From Rhodanobacteraceae bacterium (lineage in GTDB: Bacteria > Pseudomonadota > Gammaproteobacteria > Xanthomonadales > Rhodanobacteraceae), in contig PLNP01000036.1 of the NCBI GenBank assembly GCA_003142815.1, forward strand, positions 1 to 64,000: a DNA stretch of 64,000 nucleotides, in the 5' to 3' direction. Position numbers and translations under genes: made by a program. Position 1 is the stretch's first letter; every line of letters begins with the position of its first letter. The notes beneath the pieces were generated by a model. It searched no databases, was not told where the DNA came from, and saw only the letters and a program-made list of their open reading frames with translations. Of the stretch, positions 6,296-13,170 are shown in pieces.

Positions 6296-8059
6296 ATGAC
6301 CGACAAACCCGCCGAAGCTCCGCGCCGCATCCGTTCGCTGACCCGATTACTGCCCTATCTGCGTCCGTATCGCGGCTTGATCGCCGGCTGGCTTGGTTTC
6401 CTCGCGTTGTCGTCGACGGCGACATTGACCTTGCCGCAAGCCGTTCGCGTGATGATCGACAACGGTTTCACGCAGGCGAACGCGGCGGTCATCAATGCGA
6501 GCTTCCTCGGCCTGTTCGCGGTCGCGGCAGTGCTTGCGGTCGCGACCGCGGCGCGCTTCTTCTTCGTCAGCCTGCTCGGCGAGCGGGTCGCTGCGGATCT
6601 GCGTCGCAATCTCTACAACCATCTGCTCACGCTCGACCAGGCGTTCTACGAGCACACCCGCACCGGCGAGCTGGTGTCGCGGCTCGCCGCCGATACCGAA
6701 CTCGTGCAGACCGTGGTCGGCTCGACCCTGTCGGTCGCCCTGCGCAGCGTGGTCACGCTGGTCGGCGGTTTCGTCGCGATGATCCTGACCAGTCCGCGCC
6801 TGGCCGGCTTCACGGTGCTGGTGATTCCTGCGGTGATCCTGCCGATCGTGATCTTCGGACGCCGCGTCTCCCGACTTTCGCGCGAGAGCCAGGATCGCAT
6901 CGCGGACGCGTCGGCGATCGCGGCCGAGTCGTTGAACGCGGTGCACACCGTGCAGGCGTACACGCGCGAGCCGAAGGAATCGGCGCGTTTCGCGGATGCG
7001 GTCATGCGCGCGTTCGCGACCGCGCGCCGCCGCATCATGATGACCGGAACGCTCACCGCGCTGGTGATCCTGCTCACGTTCGGCGCAATCACGCTGGTGC
7101 TCTGGGCCGGCGCCAAGGCGGTCATCGCCGGCACGATGGCGGCCGGCGTACTCAGCCAGTTCGTGCTCTATGCGGTGCTCGCGGCCGGCTCGGTGGGCGC
7201 GCTGACCGAAGTCTGGGGCCAGGTGCTGCGCGCAAGCGGTGCGCTCGGGCGCATCGGCGATTTGCTCGACACCGAGGCCGCGATCCGTTCGCCTCTTCCG
7301 GCGCAGACACTGGCGAAGCCCGCGCGGGGAGCGATCCGTTTCGAGCACGTCGAGTTCCGCTATCCGTCACGGCCGGAGCGCGCCGCGCTGCACGACTTCT
7401 CGCTCGAGGTCGAACCCGGCCAGACGATCGCGCTGGTCGGACCTTCCGGCGCCGGCAAGACCACGGTATTCCAGCTGCTGCTGCGTTTCCACGATCCGCT
7501 CAAGGGCCGCATCACGCTCGATGGCGTCGACCTGCGCACGCTTGCGCTGCCGGAGCTGCGCGGCAGCTTCGCGTTGGTGCCGCAGGATCCGGTTCTGTTC
7601 GGCGCCAGCGCGGCGGAAAACATCGGGTTCGGCCGTACTGGCGCAGACACCAATGAGATCATTGCCGCGGCACGCGCGGCCGAGGCGCACGAGTTCCTCG
7701 ACGCGCTGCCGGAACGCTACGACACCTATCTCGGCGAACGCGGCGTGCGCCTGTCCGGAGGTCAGCAACAGCGCGTGGCGATCGCTCGTGCGCTGCTTCG
7801 CGACGCGCCGGTACTGCTGCTCGACGAGGCGACATCCAGCCTCGACGCGCAGTCCGAACACCTGATCCAGCATGCACTGGAGCGGCTCAAGCAGGGACGC
7901 ACGACCTTGGTCATCGCGCATCGCCTGGCGACCGTGCAGCGTGCCGACCGCATCGTGGTGATGGACGCGGGCCGCATCGTGGCGCAGGGCACGCATGCCG
8001 AGCTCGTGCGTGAGGACGGGCTCTACGCCGAACTTGCGCGCTTGCAGTTCGCGGCCTAG
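6296..8059 (+). CDS. MsbA-like ABC exporter (fused permease and ATPase)
   Basis: The 587-residue half-transporter has an N-terminal six-helix membrane domain (about 25-325) and a C-terminal nucleotide-binding domain. The latter has Walker A GPSGAGKTT, Q-loop LVPQDPVLFG, signature LSGGQQQR, Walker B VLLLDEATSSLD and H-loop IAHRL. It would homodimerise in the inner membrane to export lipid or a drug-like substrate; the substrate cannot be told from sequence. The start MTDKPAEAP at 6296 is preferred over an ATG 27 bp upstream. It ends 4 bp before the convergent phosphorylase gene. Confidence 0.92.
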   Translation: MTDKPAEAPRRIRSLTRLLPYLRPYRGLIAGWLGFLALSSTATLTLPQAVRVMIDNGFTQANAAVINASFLGLFAVAAVLAVATAARFFFVSLLGERVAADLRRNLYNHLLTLDQAFYEHTRTGELVSRLAADTELVQTVVGSTLSVALRSVVTLVGGFVAMILTSPRLAGFTVLVIPAVILPIVIFGRRVSRLSRESQDRIADASAIAAESLNAVHTVQAYTREPKESARFADAVMRAFATARRRIMMTGTLTALVILLTFGAITLVLWAGAKAVIAGTMAAGVLSQFVLYAVLAAGSVGALTEVWGQVLRASGALGRIGDLLDTEAAIRSPLPAQTLAKPARGAIRFEHVEFRYPSRPERAALHDFSLEVEPGQTIALVGPSGAGKTTVFQLLLRFHDPLKGRITLDGVDLRTLALPELRGSFALVPQDPVLFGASAAENIGFGRTGADTNEIIAAARAAEAHEFLDALPERYDTYLGERGVRLSGGQQQRVAIARALLRDAPVLLLDEATSSLDAQSEHLIQHALERLKQGRTTLVIAHRLATVQRADRIVVMDAGRIVAQGTHAELVREDGLYAELARLQFAA

Positions 8060-8063
8060 GCGT

Positions 8064-8831
8064 CTAGACGGCCAACAGCGAAGCGATGATGCGCGGCACC
8101 TCGGCGGTCGCCGCTTCCAGATTCGCGAAAATCTCGGGCAGGCTGATTTCGGGAGCCTGCCCTGAGCCTGTCGAGGGACCGCATCCAGCCGCCCAGTTCG
8201 CGACCAACGCGAGGCACGCGTATTCGAGGTCGAGCTCACGCGCGAGCGCGACTTCCGGCATGCCGGTCATGCCGACCAGATCGCAGCCGTCGCGGCGCAT
8301 GCGCGCGATCTCCGCACGCGTTTCCAGACGTGGCCCCTGGGTGGCGCCGTAGCAGCCGCCGTCGACGACCGCCAGGCCAGCGCGCTGCGCCGCGGCCAGC
8401 AAGTCCTTGCGCAATCCTGCGCTATACGGTTCGCTGAAATCGATATGGCGCACTTCGGCGCCGGCGACATCGCAATAACTGGTCAACCGCCCGTGCGTGT
8501 AATCGATGATCTGATCGGGCACCGCCCGCACACGCGGCCCCATGTCAGCGCGGATACCGCCGACCGCATTTACGCCGACCATGCGGCGCGCGCCGAGATG
8601 ATGCAACGCCCAGACATTGGCCCGGTAATCCACGCGGTGCGGCGGAATCGTATGCGATTCGCCGTGGCGCGCAAGAAATGCGATGCGTCGCGAGCCGACA
8701 TTGCCGGTCACAATACTGTCGGACGGCGCACCGTACGGCGTGTCGACCGCGTGACGCTCGACGTGCGTGAGCCCCGGGAACTTGTAGAGGCCGGTGCCAC
8801 CGATCAGGGCGAGATCGAGATGTCGGGTCAT
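8064..8831 (-). CDS. S-methyl-5'-thioinosine (MTA/MTI) phosphorylase
   Basis: The 255-residue purine nucleoside phosphorylase (MTAP/PNP family) has LALIGGTGLY, FLARHGESHTIPPHRVDYRANVWAL, VNAVGGI, GPRLETRAEI and LVGMTGMPEVALARELDL. In pseudomonads and xanthomonads the enzyme preferring methylthioinosine has this form. The oddity is a foreign-looking stretch GPSTGSGQAP near residues 220-230, encoded by a dispersed repeat (8151-8182). The gene overlaps the HPRT gene by 4 bp (ATGA), so salvage of the purine base can proceed directly to IMP. Confidence 0.9.
   Translation of the reverse strand: MTRHLDLALIGGTGLYKFPGLTHVERHAVDTPYGAPSDSIVTGNVGSRRIAFLARHGESHTIPPHRVDYRANVWALHHLGARRMVGVNAVGGIRADMGPRVRAVPDQIIDYTHGRLTSYCDVAGAEVRHIDFSEPYSAGLRKDLLAAAQRAGLAVVDGGCYGATQGPRLETRAEIARMRRDGCDLVGMTGMPEVALARELDLEYACLALVANWAAGCGPSTGSGQAPEISLPEIFANLEAATAEVPRIIASLLAV
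8151..8182. repeat. Dispersed repeat embedded in frame in the MTIP gene
   Basis: The core cctgagcctgtcgaggg (8161-8177) matches the recurrent 'CCCT(T)CGACAGGCTCAGGG' half of the MITE-like family seen at 3974-4097, 40983-41065 and 47787-47935. It lies inside the phosphorylase gene, keeps the frame and adds about ten residues between conserved ANWAAGCG and EISLPEI. Confidence 0.6.
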
Positions 8832-9373
8832 GCGTCCACCACGTAGATGGCAGGCAGGTTACGCCCCTGCTCGTAATAATCCATGCCATAACCGAACACG
8901 TAGCGATCCGGCACTTGGACGCCGACGAAATCGGCACGCAGGTTCGGCACGGTGCGGCCATGGCGCTTCTCGCACAACACCGCAAGCAGCACGCGCGCGG
9001 CGCCCTGCTCCCGGCAAAAATCCCGGATCGCGTTCAAGGTGTGGCCTTCATCGAGAATGTCGTCGACGAGCAGCACCGTCGCGCCCGCGAGCGCAATCGA
9101 CGGTCGCTTGATCCAGTGCAACTCGCCGCCGCTGGTCACGCCGCGATAGCGCGTCGCATGCACATAGTCGAACGTCAGGGGTGCCGCAATCGATGTCGCG
9201 AGTTGGCCAGCGAACATCAACGCACCTTGCATGACCGTGACGAAAACAGCCGGCTTGCCCACGAGTTCGCGATCGATCTCGCCGCCGATCCGCGCGATGG
9301 CGGCGGCGAGCGTCGCGCGGTCGTGAACCAGGTCGGCGCGAGCCAGCGCGTCGGAAAGTTTGGGTGTCGTCAT
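8828..9373 (-). CDS. hpt: Hypoxanthine-guanine phosphoribosyltransferase
   Basis: The 181-residue type I phosphoribosyltransferase has VLLVDDILDEGHTL, the PRPP-binding loop, at about residues 106-119. VTVMQGALMFAGQL lies in the N-terminal half, and YVFGYGMDYYEQGRNLPAIYVVD is a typical HPRT C-terminus. It converts hypoxanthine or guanine plus PRPP to IMP or GMP. The start is ATG at 9373 (MTTPKLSDALARADL); the in-frame upstream extension overlaps nagZ and is not conserved. It overlaps nagZ by 4 bp upstream and the phosphorylase by 4 bp downstream. Confidence 0.92.
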   Translation of the reverse strand: MTTPKLSDALARADLVHDRATLAAAIARIGGEIDRELVGKPAVFVTVMQGALMFAGQLATSIAAPLTFDYVHATRYRGVTSGGELHWIKRPSIALAGATVLLVDDILDEGHTLNAIRDFCREQGAARVLLAVLCEKRHGRTVPNLRADFVGVQVPDRYVFGYGMDYYEQGRNLPAIYVVDA

Positions 9374-10395
9374 TCTCTGCGTTGTGTGGTCTGTGCAATA
9401 TCGAGTGCGGCGAGGCGCGCGGCGAATTCGTCGCGTTGCGGGTTGCGGGCCAGCGCGTCCCAGGTTTGCGCGACGGCACCCTGCAACATCGCGAGCCGCG
9501 CGGGCGCGCACGGGGTTGCGTGGGCGCTCGCTGCGATCGCCTCGTCGACGAGCGCCGGGCTGCAGGCAAGCAGCAGATCGCAGCCGGCGAGCAAATGGGC
9601 GCCGATGCGAGCGGCGATGCCGCCGAGTGTTTCTGCGGCGGCCATGCCGATATCGTCGCCGATGACGACACCGCGAAAACCGAGTTCGCCGCGCAGGACG
9701 TCTTCGATCCAGATCCGCGAATAACCGGCCGGTTGCGCGTCGACCGCGGGATAGGTCACGTGCGCCATCATCACCGCTTCTGCGCCTGCCGCGACGCCGT
9801 CGATGAACGGAACCAGATCGGCGCCACGCAAATCATCGAGCGAGCGCGGATCGACCGCGGTATCGAAATGGGTGTCCTCGGCAATCGAACCATGCCCCGG
9901 GAAATGCTTGAGTGTCGCGGCCATGCCGGCCAGGCGCATGCCGCGCAGATAGGCCTGGCCGAGTTCGGACGCGACTTGCGGATCGGCATCGAATGCGCGT
10001 TCGCCGATCGCGCGATTGCCGCGAGCGAGATCGACGACCGGCGCGAAACTCACGTCCACCCCGATCGCGCGCATCTCGCTGGCCATCAGCCACGCGTGTT
10101 CCTCGGCTCGCGCGATCGCGGCGCGTGGATCGCGTGCGTACAGCTCGCCGATGCGGGCGAGCGCGGGCAGGCGCGTGAAGCCGTCGCGAAAGCGCTGGAC
10201 CGGGCCGCCTTCCTGATCGACACAGACGAGGAATGGCTCGGCGCGCTCGGCGCGGATGTCGTCGATCAGCGCCGTGACCTGGTCGCGATCTTCGAAGTTG
10301 CGCGTGAACAGGATCACGCCGCTGACCTGTGGCGCAGACAGGCGGGCGTGGTCTGCATCGCTCAGGGTCTTTCCGGAAAGTCCGATAATCAGCAT
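9370..10395 (-). CDS. nagZ: Beta-N-acetylhexosaminidase NagZ
   Basis: The 341-residue glycoside hydrolase family 3 enzyme of the short cytoplasmic NagZ type has VSGVILFTRNFEDRDQV, VDQEGGPVQRFRDGFTRLP, the active-site loop KHFPGHGSIAEDTH and VVIGDDIGM carrying the catalytic aspartate. It removes GlcNAc from anhydro-muropeptides in cell-wall recycling. It has no signal peptide, as expected. Its 4-bp overlap with hpt indicates an operon; the CYTH gene lies 15 bp upstream. Confidence 0.95.
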   Translation of the reverse strand: MLIIGLSGKTLSDADHARLSAPQVSGVILFTRNFEDRDQVTALIDDIRAERAEPFLVCVDQEGGPVQRFRDGFTRLPALARIGELYARDPRAAIARAEEHAWLMASEMRAIGVDVSFAPVVDLARGNRAIGERAFDADPQVASELGQAYLRGMRLAGMAATLKHFPGHGSIAEDTHFDTAVDPRSLDDLRGADLVPFIDGVAAGAEAVMMAHVTYPAVDAQPAGYSRIWIEDVLRGELGFRGVVIGDDIGMAAAETLGGIAARIGAHLLAGCDLLLACSPALVDEAIAASAHATPCAPARLAMLQGAVAQTWDALARNPQRDEFAARLAALDIAQTTQRRE

Positions 10396-10410
10396 GGCGC
10401 CATGTTCGCA

Positions 10411-10914
10411 TCAGCAAGCGTCATCGATATTGCGCTCCGCTGCGGTCCAGCGCGAATACGGATGCGCGGCGAGGTTCAGATTGTAATAGCGCTTGAGGTC
10501 ACTGACCTCAGGGCCGAGCCAAGCCGGCCGCGGGGACGGCGCGTCGATCGTGTCCAGTTCAAGCTCGGCGACAATGAGACCGGCATTATCGCTGCGGAAT
10601 TCGTCGATCTCGAACGTGTGGCCATCGACCTCGACGTAATGACGCTGCTTTTCGACCACGGCGCCGGCCAGCGTCGCCAGCATGCGTTGCGCGTCATCGA
10701 GCGCGATCGCGTATTCGTATTCGTCGCGTGCGATACCGGCAGTCGCCGATTTTATGTTGAGGAATGCGTGTTCGCCGACGACGCGCACGCGCACCGAGCA
10801 GCGCGCAGCGGGAGGTCCGGCCAGATAGCCCTGCGCCATCGTTTCGGCACGCAATGCTTGTGCGCGCCAGCCATCGCCGACAACCAGGAACTTGCGTTCG
10901 ATCTCGACCTTCAT
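10411..10914 (-). CDS. CYTH domain protein (class IV adenylate cyclase/triphosphatase-like)
   Basis: The 167-residue protein is essentially one CYTH domain. The N-terminal metal/phosphate signature EIERKFLV (EXEXK type) lies at residues 4-11, followed by alternating basic/acidic strands (RVRVV, AFLNIKS, EYEYAI, KQRHYVEVDGHTFEIDEF, IVAELEL). Such proteins hydrolyse inorganic triphosphate or related tripolyphosphates; the true substrate is unknown. It lies 3 bp downstream of rlmD. Confidence 0.88.
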   Translation of the reverse strand: MKVEIERKFLVVGDGWRAQALRAETMAQGYLAGPPAARCSVRVRVVGEHAFLNIKSATAGIARDEYEYAIALDDAQRMLATLAGAVVEKQRHYVEVDGHTFEIDEFRSDNAGLIVAELELDTIDAPSPRPAWLGPEVSDLKRYYNLNLAAHPYSRWTAAERNIDDAC

Positions 10915-10917
10915 CGC

Positions 10918-12216
10918 TCAGCGCCGCTCAAACAACGCGATGGATTCGACATGCCCGGTGTGAGGGAACATGTCCATCACGCCCGCTGCGGCGAGGCGGA
11001 AACCATGCTGCGTGACCAGCGTGCCCGCGTCGCGCGCGAGCGAGGCCGGATGGCAGGAAACGTAGACGATGCGATCGGTGCCCTTGCGCGGCAGGTATTC
11101 AAGCACGGCGGCCGCGCCGGAACGCGGCGGATCGAGCAGCAGTTTGTCGTGGCGACGCTGCGCCCACGGCGCATCACGTTGATCGGCAGCGAGGTCGGCG
11201 GCGAAGAATTCGGCGTTGTCTATATGGTTGCGCATGGCGTTCTCGCGAGAGCGTGCGACCAAGGCTGCGTCGCCCTCCACGCCGATCACGCTACCGACAC
11301 GACGCGCGATCGGCAGCGTGAAATTGCCGAGCCCGCAGAACAAATCGAGCACCACGTCGGCCGGCTGCGGATCGAGCAACTCCAGCGCGCGCGCGATCAT
11401 GCGCTGGTTCATGCCTGCGTTGACCTGGATGAAATCGAGCGGGCGAAATGCGATGTCGATATCCGATTCGGGAATGCGAAACGACAACGCGATGTCGTGC
11501 GGCCAAAGCGCGTGCACGCTGTCTGGGCCGCCCGGTTGCAACAGGATCGCAAGGTCGTGCGCCTCGCCGAACGTGATCAACGCATGGCGATCGCTTTCCG
11601 ACAATGGCTGCAAGTTGCGAAACGTCAACGCGACCGTTTCGTCGCCGGCAGCGATTTCGATTTGCGCGATCTGGCTTTTAGCATCGAGGGAGCCGACCAG
11701 TTCAGCGAGCGCGGCAAGCCGCTCGCCGACTTGCGGCAGCAGCGTGTGGCAGATCGAAAGATCGGCGACGAAGCGTGGATTGACCTCGCGAAACCCAACC
11801 AGCGCCTTGTCCTTCTTGGCGACCCATTTGACCGAAAGCCGACCTTTGCGGCGATAGCCCCAGGGCTCGTCAGTCAGCGGATCGAGCCATGCGGCAGGTA
11901 TAACTTTGCCGATGCGCTCGAAGTTGTCCGCGAGCACGCGCTGTTTGGCGGCAATCTGCGCGGCTGGCGACATGTGCTGCAAGCTGCAGCCGCTGCAGGT
12001 ACCGAAATGGATGCAACGGGGCTCGACTCGATCGGGCGACCGCGTCAGCAGTTCCTCGACTTTCGCTTCATCGAAACTGCGACTGCGCTTGGTCAGCGCG
12101 ATACGCACACGCTCGCCCGGCAGCGCGCCGGCGACGAATACGGCTTTGCCGTCGATGTGCGCAACGCCGCGGCCATCGTGGGTTAGGTGGGTGATATCTA
12201 CTTCTGTCGTTTGCAT
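10918..12216 (-). CDS. rlmD: 23S rRNA (uracil-C5)-methyltransferase RlmD
   Basis: The 432-residue RumA/RlmD type enzyme has an N-terminal TRAM domain (THLTHDGRGVAHIDGKAVFVAGALPGE), then the 4Fe-4S cysteines in CIHFGTCSGCSLQH with a fourth in LSICHTLLP. The Rossmann methyltransferase core has VLDLFCGLGNFTLPIA, LLLDPPRSG and the catalytic cysteine in IVYVSCHPASLARD. It methylates U1939-equivalent of 23S rRNA. The start at 12216 (MQTTEVDITHL) excludes a non-conserved extension into repeat sequence. Confidence 0.93.
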   Translation of the reverse strand: MQTTEVDITHLTHDGRGVAHIDGKAVFVAGALPGERVRIALTKRSRSFDEAKVEELLTRSPDRVEPRCIHFGTCSGCSLQHMSPAAQIAAKQRVLADNFERIGKVIPAAWLDPLTDEPWGYRRKGRLSVKWVAKKDKALVGFREVNPRFVADLSICHTLLPQVGERLAALAELVGSLDAKSQIAQIEIAAGDETVALTFRNLQPLSESDRHALITFGEAHDLAILLQPGGPDSVHALWPHDIALSFRIPESDIDIAFRPLDFIQVNAGMNQRMIARALELLDPQPADVVLDLFCGLGNFTLPIARRVGSVIGVEGDAALVARSRENAMRNHIDNAEFFAADLAADQRDAPWAQRRHDKLLLDPPRSGAAAVLEYLPRKGTDRIVYVSCHPASLARDAGTLVTQHGFRLAAAGVMDMFPHTGHVESIALFERR

Positions 12217-12537
12217 GGAATGAAAATAAAGCGCTCCCTCCCCGTTGAAGGTGAGCGCAGCGATTCGATGTGGATGGTTTTGGTATGGCCGGGAACGCAG
12301 CATCCCCGACACTCGTCATTCCGCCGAAAGCCGGACTGCGTTTGCAGGAGCAAACGCGAACGGCGAAGCCGGGCCGAAGGCTGAGCCACAGGATGCGGCG
12401 AATAATCCAGCTCCTTCTGGCGAATGCAAAGACGCTGGATCCCGGCTTTCGCCGGGACGACGATTTTTCAAATTGCCGACACTGGATCCCGTGTCATCGG
12501 CCATCCATGGCCTGCACGGGGTGATGACATCCTGTCA
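12217..12537. other. Intergenic stretch with REP-like repeats between rlmD and ydbL
   Basis: No gene is seen. About 12310-12470 is dispersed repeat sequence ending in the palindrome CCCGGC-tttc-GCCGGG (12441-12456). Near 12496-12513 there is a ggccatccatggcc-type palindrome. Both genes point leftward, so the rlmD promoter must lie in the right part of this gap. Confidence 0.5.
12441..12456. repeat. REP-like hairpin CCCGGC-tttc-GCCGGG
   Basis: A perfect 6-bp stem with 4-base loop, preceded by gacgctggat and followed by acgacg. It shares this flanking context with the copies at 54378-54395 and 20491-20512. Confidence 0.55.
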
Positions 12538-13131
12538 TCACTTTTGCTTCCAGGCACCGCTTGCGTCCTGATAGTACCAGCCGGCATGCGCCCGCCCGAT
12601 CCATTGCTTGGCGAACGCGGCGCGAATCTGCGTTTCCCATTCGGCGTGGCCATTGGCGAGCGCGATTTCGTGGTAGGCGGCCTGGCGATCGCGGTTTTCG
12701 TCGGCAACCGCGGCATTCAATGTGGCGCGTTCGGAAAGTGGCACGCTGGCCGCATCACGTACCGCGACCAATCCGTCTTTGCTGAAACCGACCGCGCCGC
12801 TCGCGCAATACTTCGTCAGCACCGAGGCGAAACGCTGCTGCATGCGCGCCTGGATCGCCTGGATCTGCGGCGTCTGGATGGTGATGTCGACCTGCTGCGC
12901 GTAAGCGCTCGGGATCAGCAGGTCGAGCAGCACCGCGCCCGGCGACTTGCCCGGCGGCGGCTCGGTCGCTGGTGGCGGCGTGTCCTTGGCCGGCGCGCCG
13001 ATCACCTTGTCGACGAACTGCTGGGCGGCCTTCGCCGCGGCTGCTTCCGGAAAATAGACGTTGATGGTGACGCACGCGGCGAGCACCGCGAACGCGGCAG
13101 TGAGTGCGGTCCAGACGACGAACTTGCGCAT
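12538..13131 (-). CDS. YdbL-like DUF1318 protein with lipoprotein signal
   Basis: From ATG 13131 (ribosome site GGAGAAACGC) this encodes 197 residues. The signal segment MRKFVVWTALTAAFAVLAAC has a lipobox ending at Cys20, followed by VTINVYFPEAAAAKAAQQFVDK, a Pro-rich linker (about 45-60) and a DUF1318/YdbL domain (AQQVDITIQTPQIQAI...MQQRFASVL...VPLSERATLNAAVADENRDR). It lies 39 bp after ydbH. In E. coli ydbH-ynbE-ydbL cooperate in phospholipid movement between membranes. Here the N-terminal lipid-anchored strand recalls YnbE and the rest YdbL, so one gene may serve both roles (inference). Confidence 0.8.
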   Translation of the reverse strand: MRKFVVWTALTAAFAVLAACVTINVYFPEAAAAKAAQQFVDKVIGAPAKDTPPPATEPPPGKSPGAVLLDLLIPSAYAQQVDITIQTPQIQAIQARMQQRFASVLTKYCASGAVGFSKDGLVAVRDAASVPLSERATLNAAVADENRDRQAAYHEIALANGHAEWETQIRAAFAKQWIGRAHAGWYYQDASGAWKQK

Positions 13132-13170
13132 GCGTTTCTCCTGGAAAGCGGCCATCCGCGGCCGCACTGT

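Noticed and set aside
9364-12186. Plus-strand open frame of 940 codons
   Set aside because: Lies antisense to hpt, nagZ, the CYTH gene and rlmD, all of which match families well; it is a by-product of high GC content.
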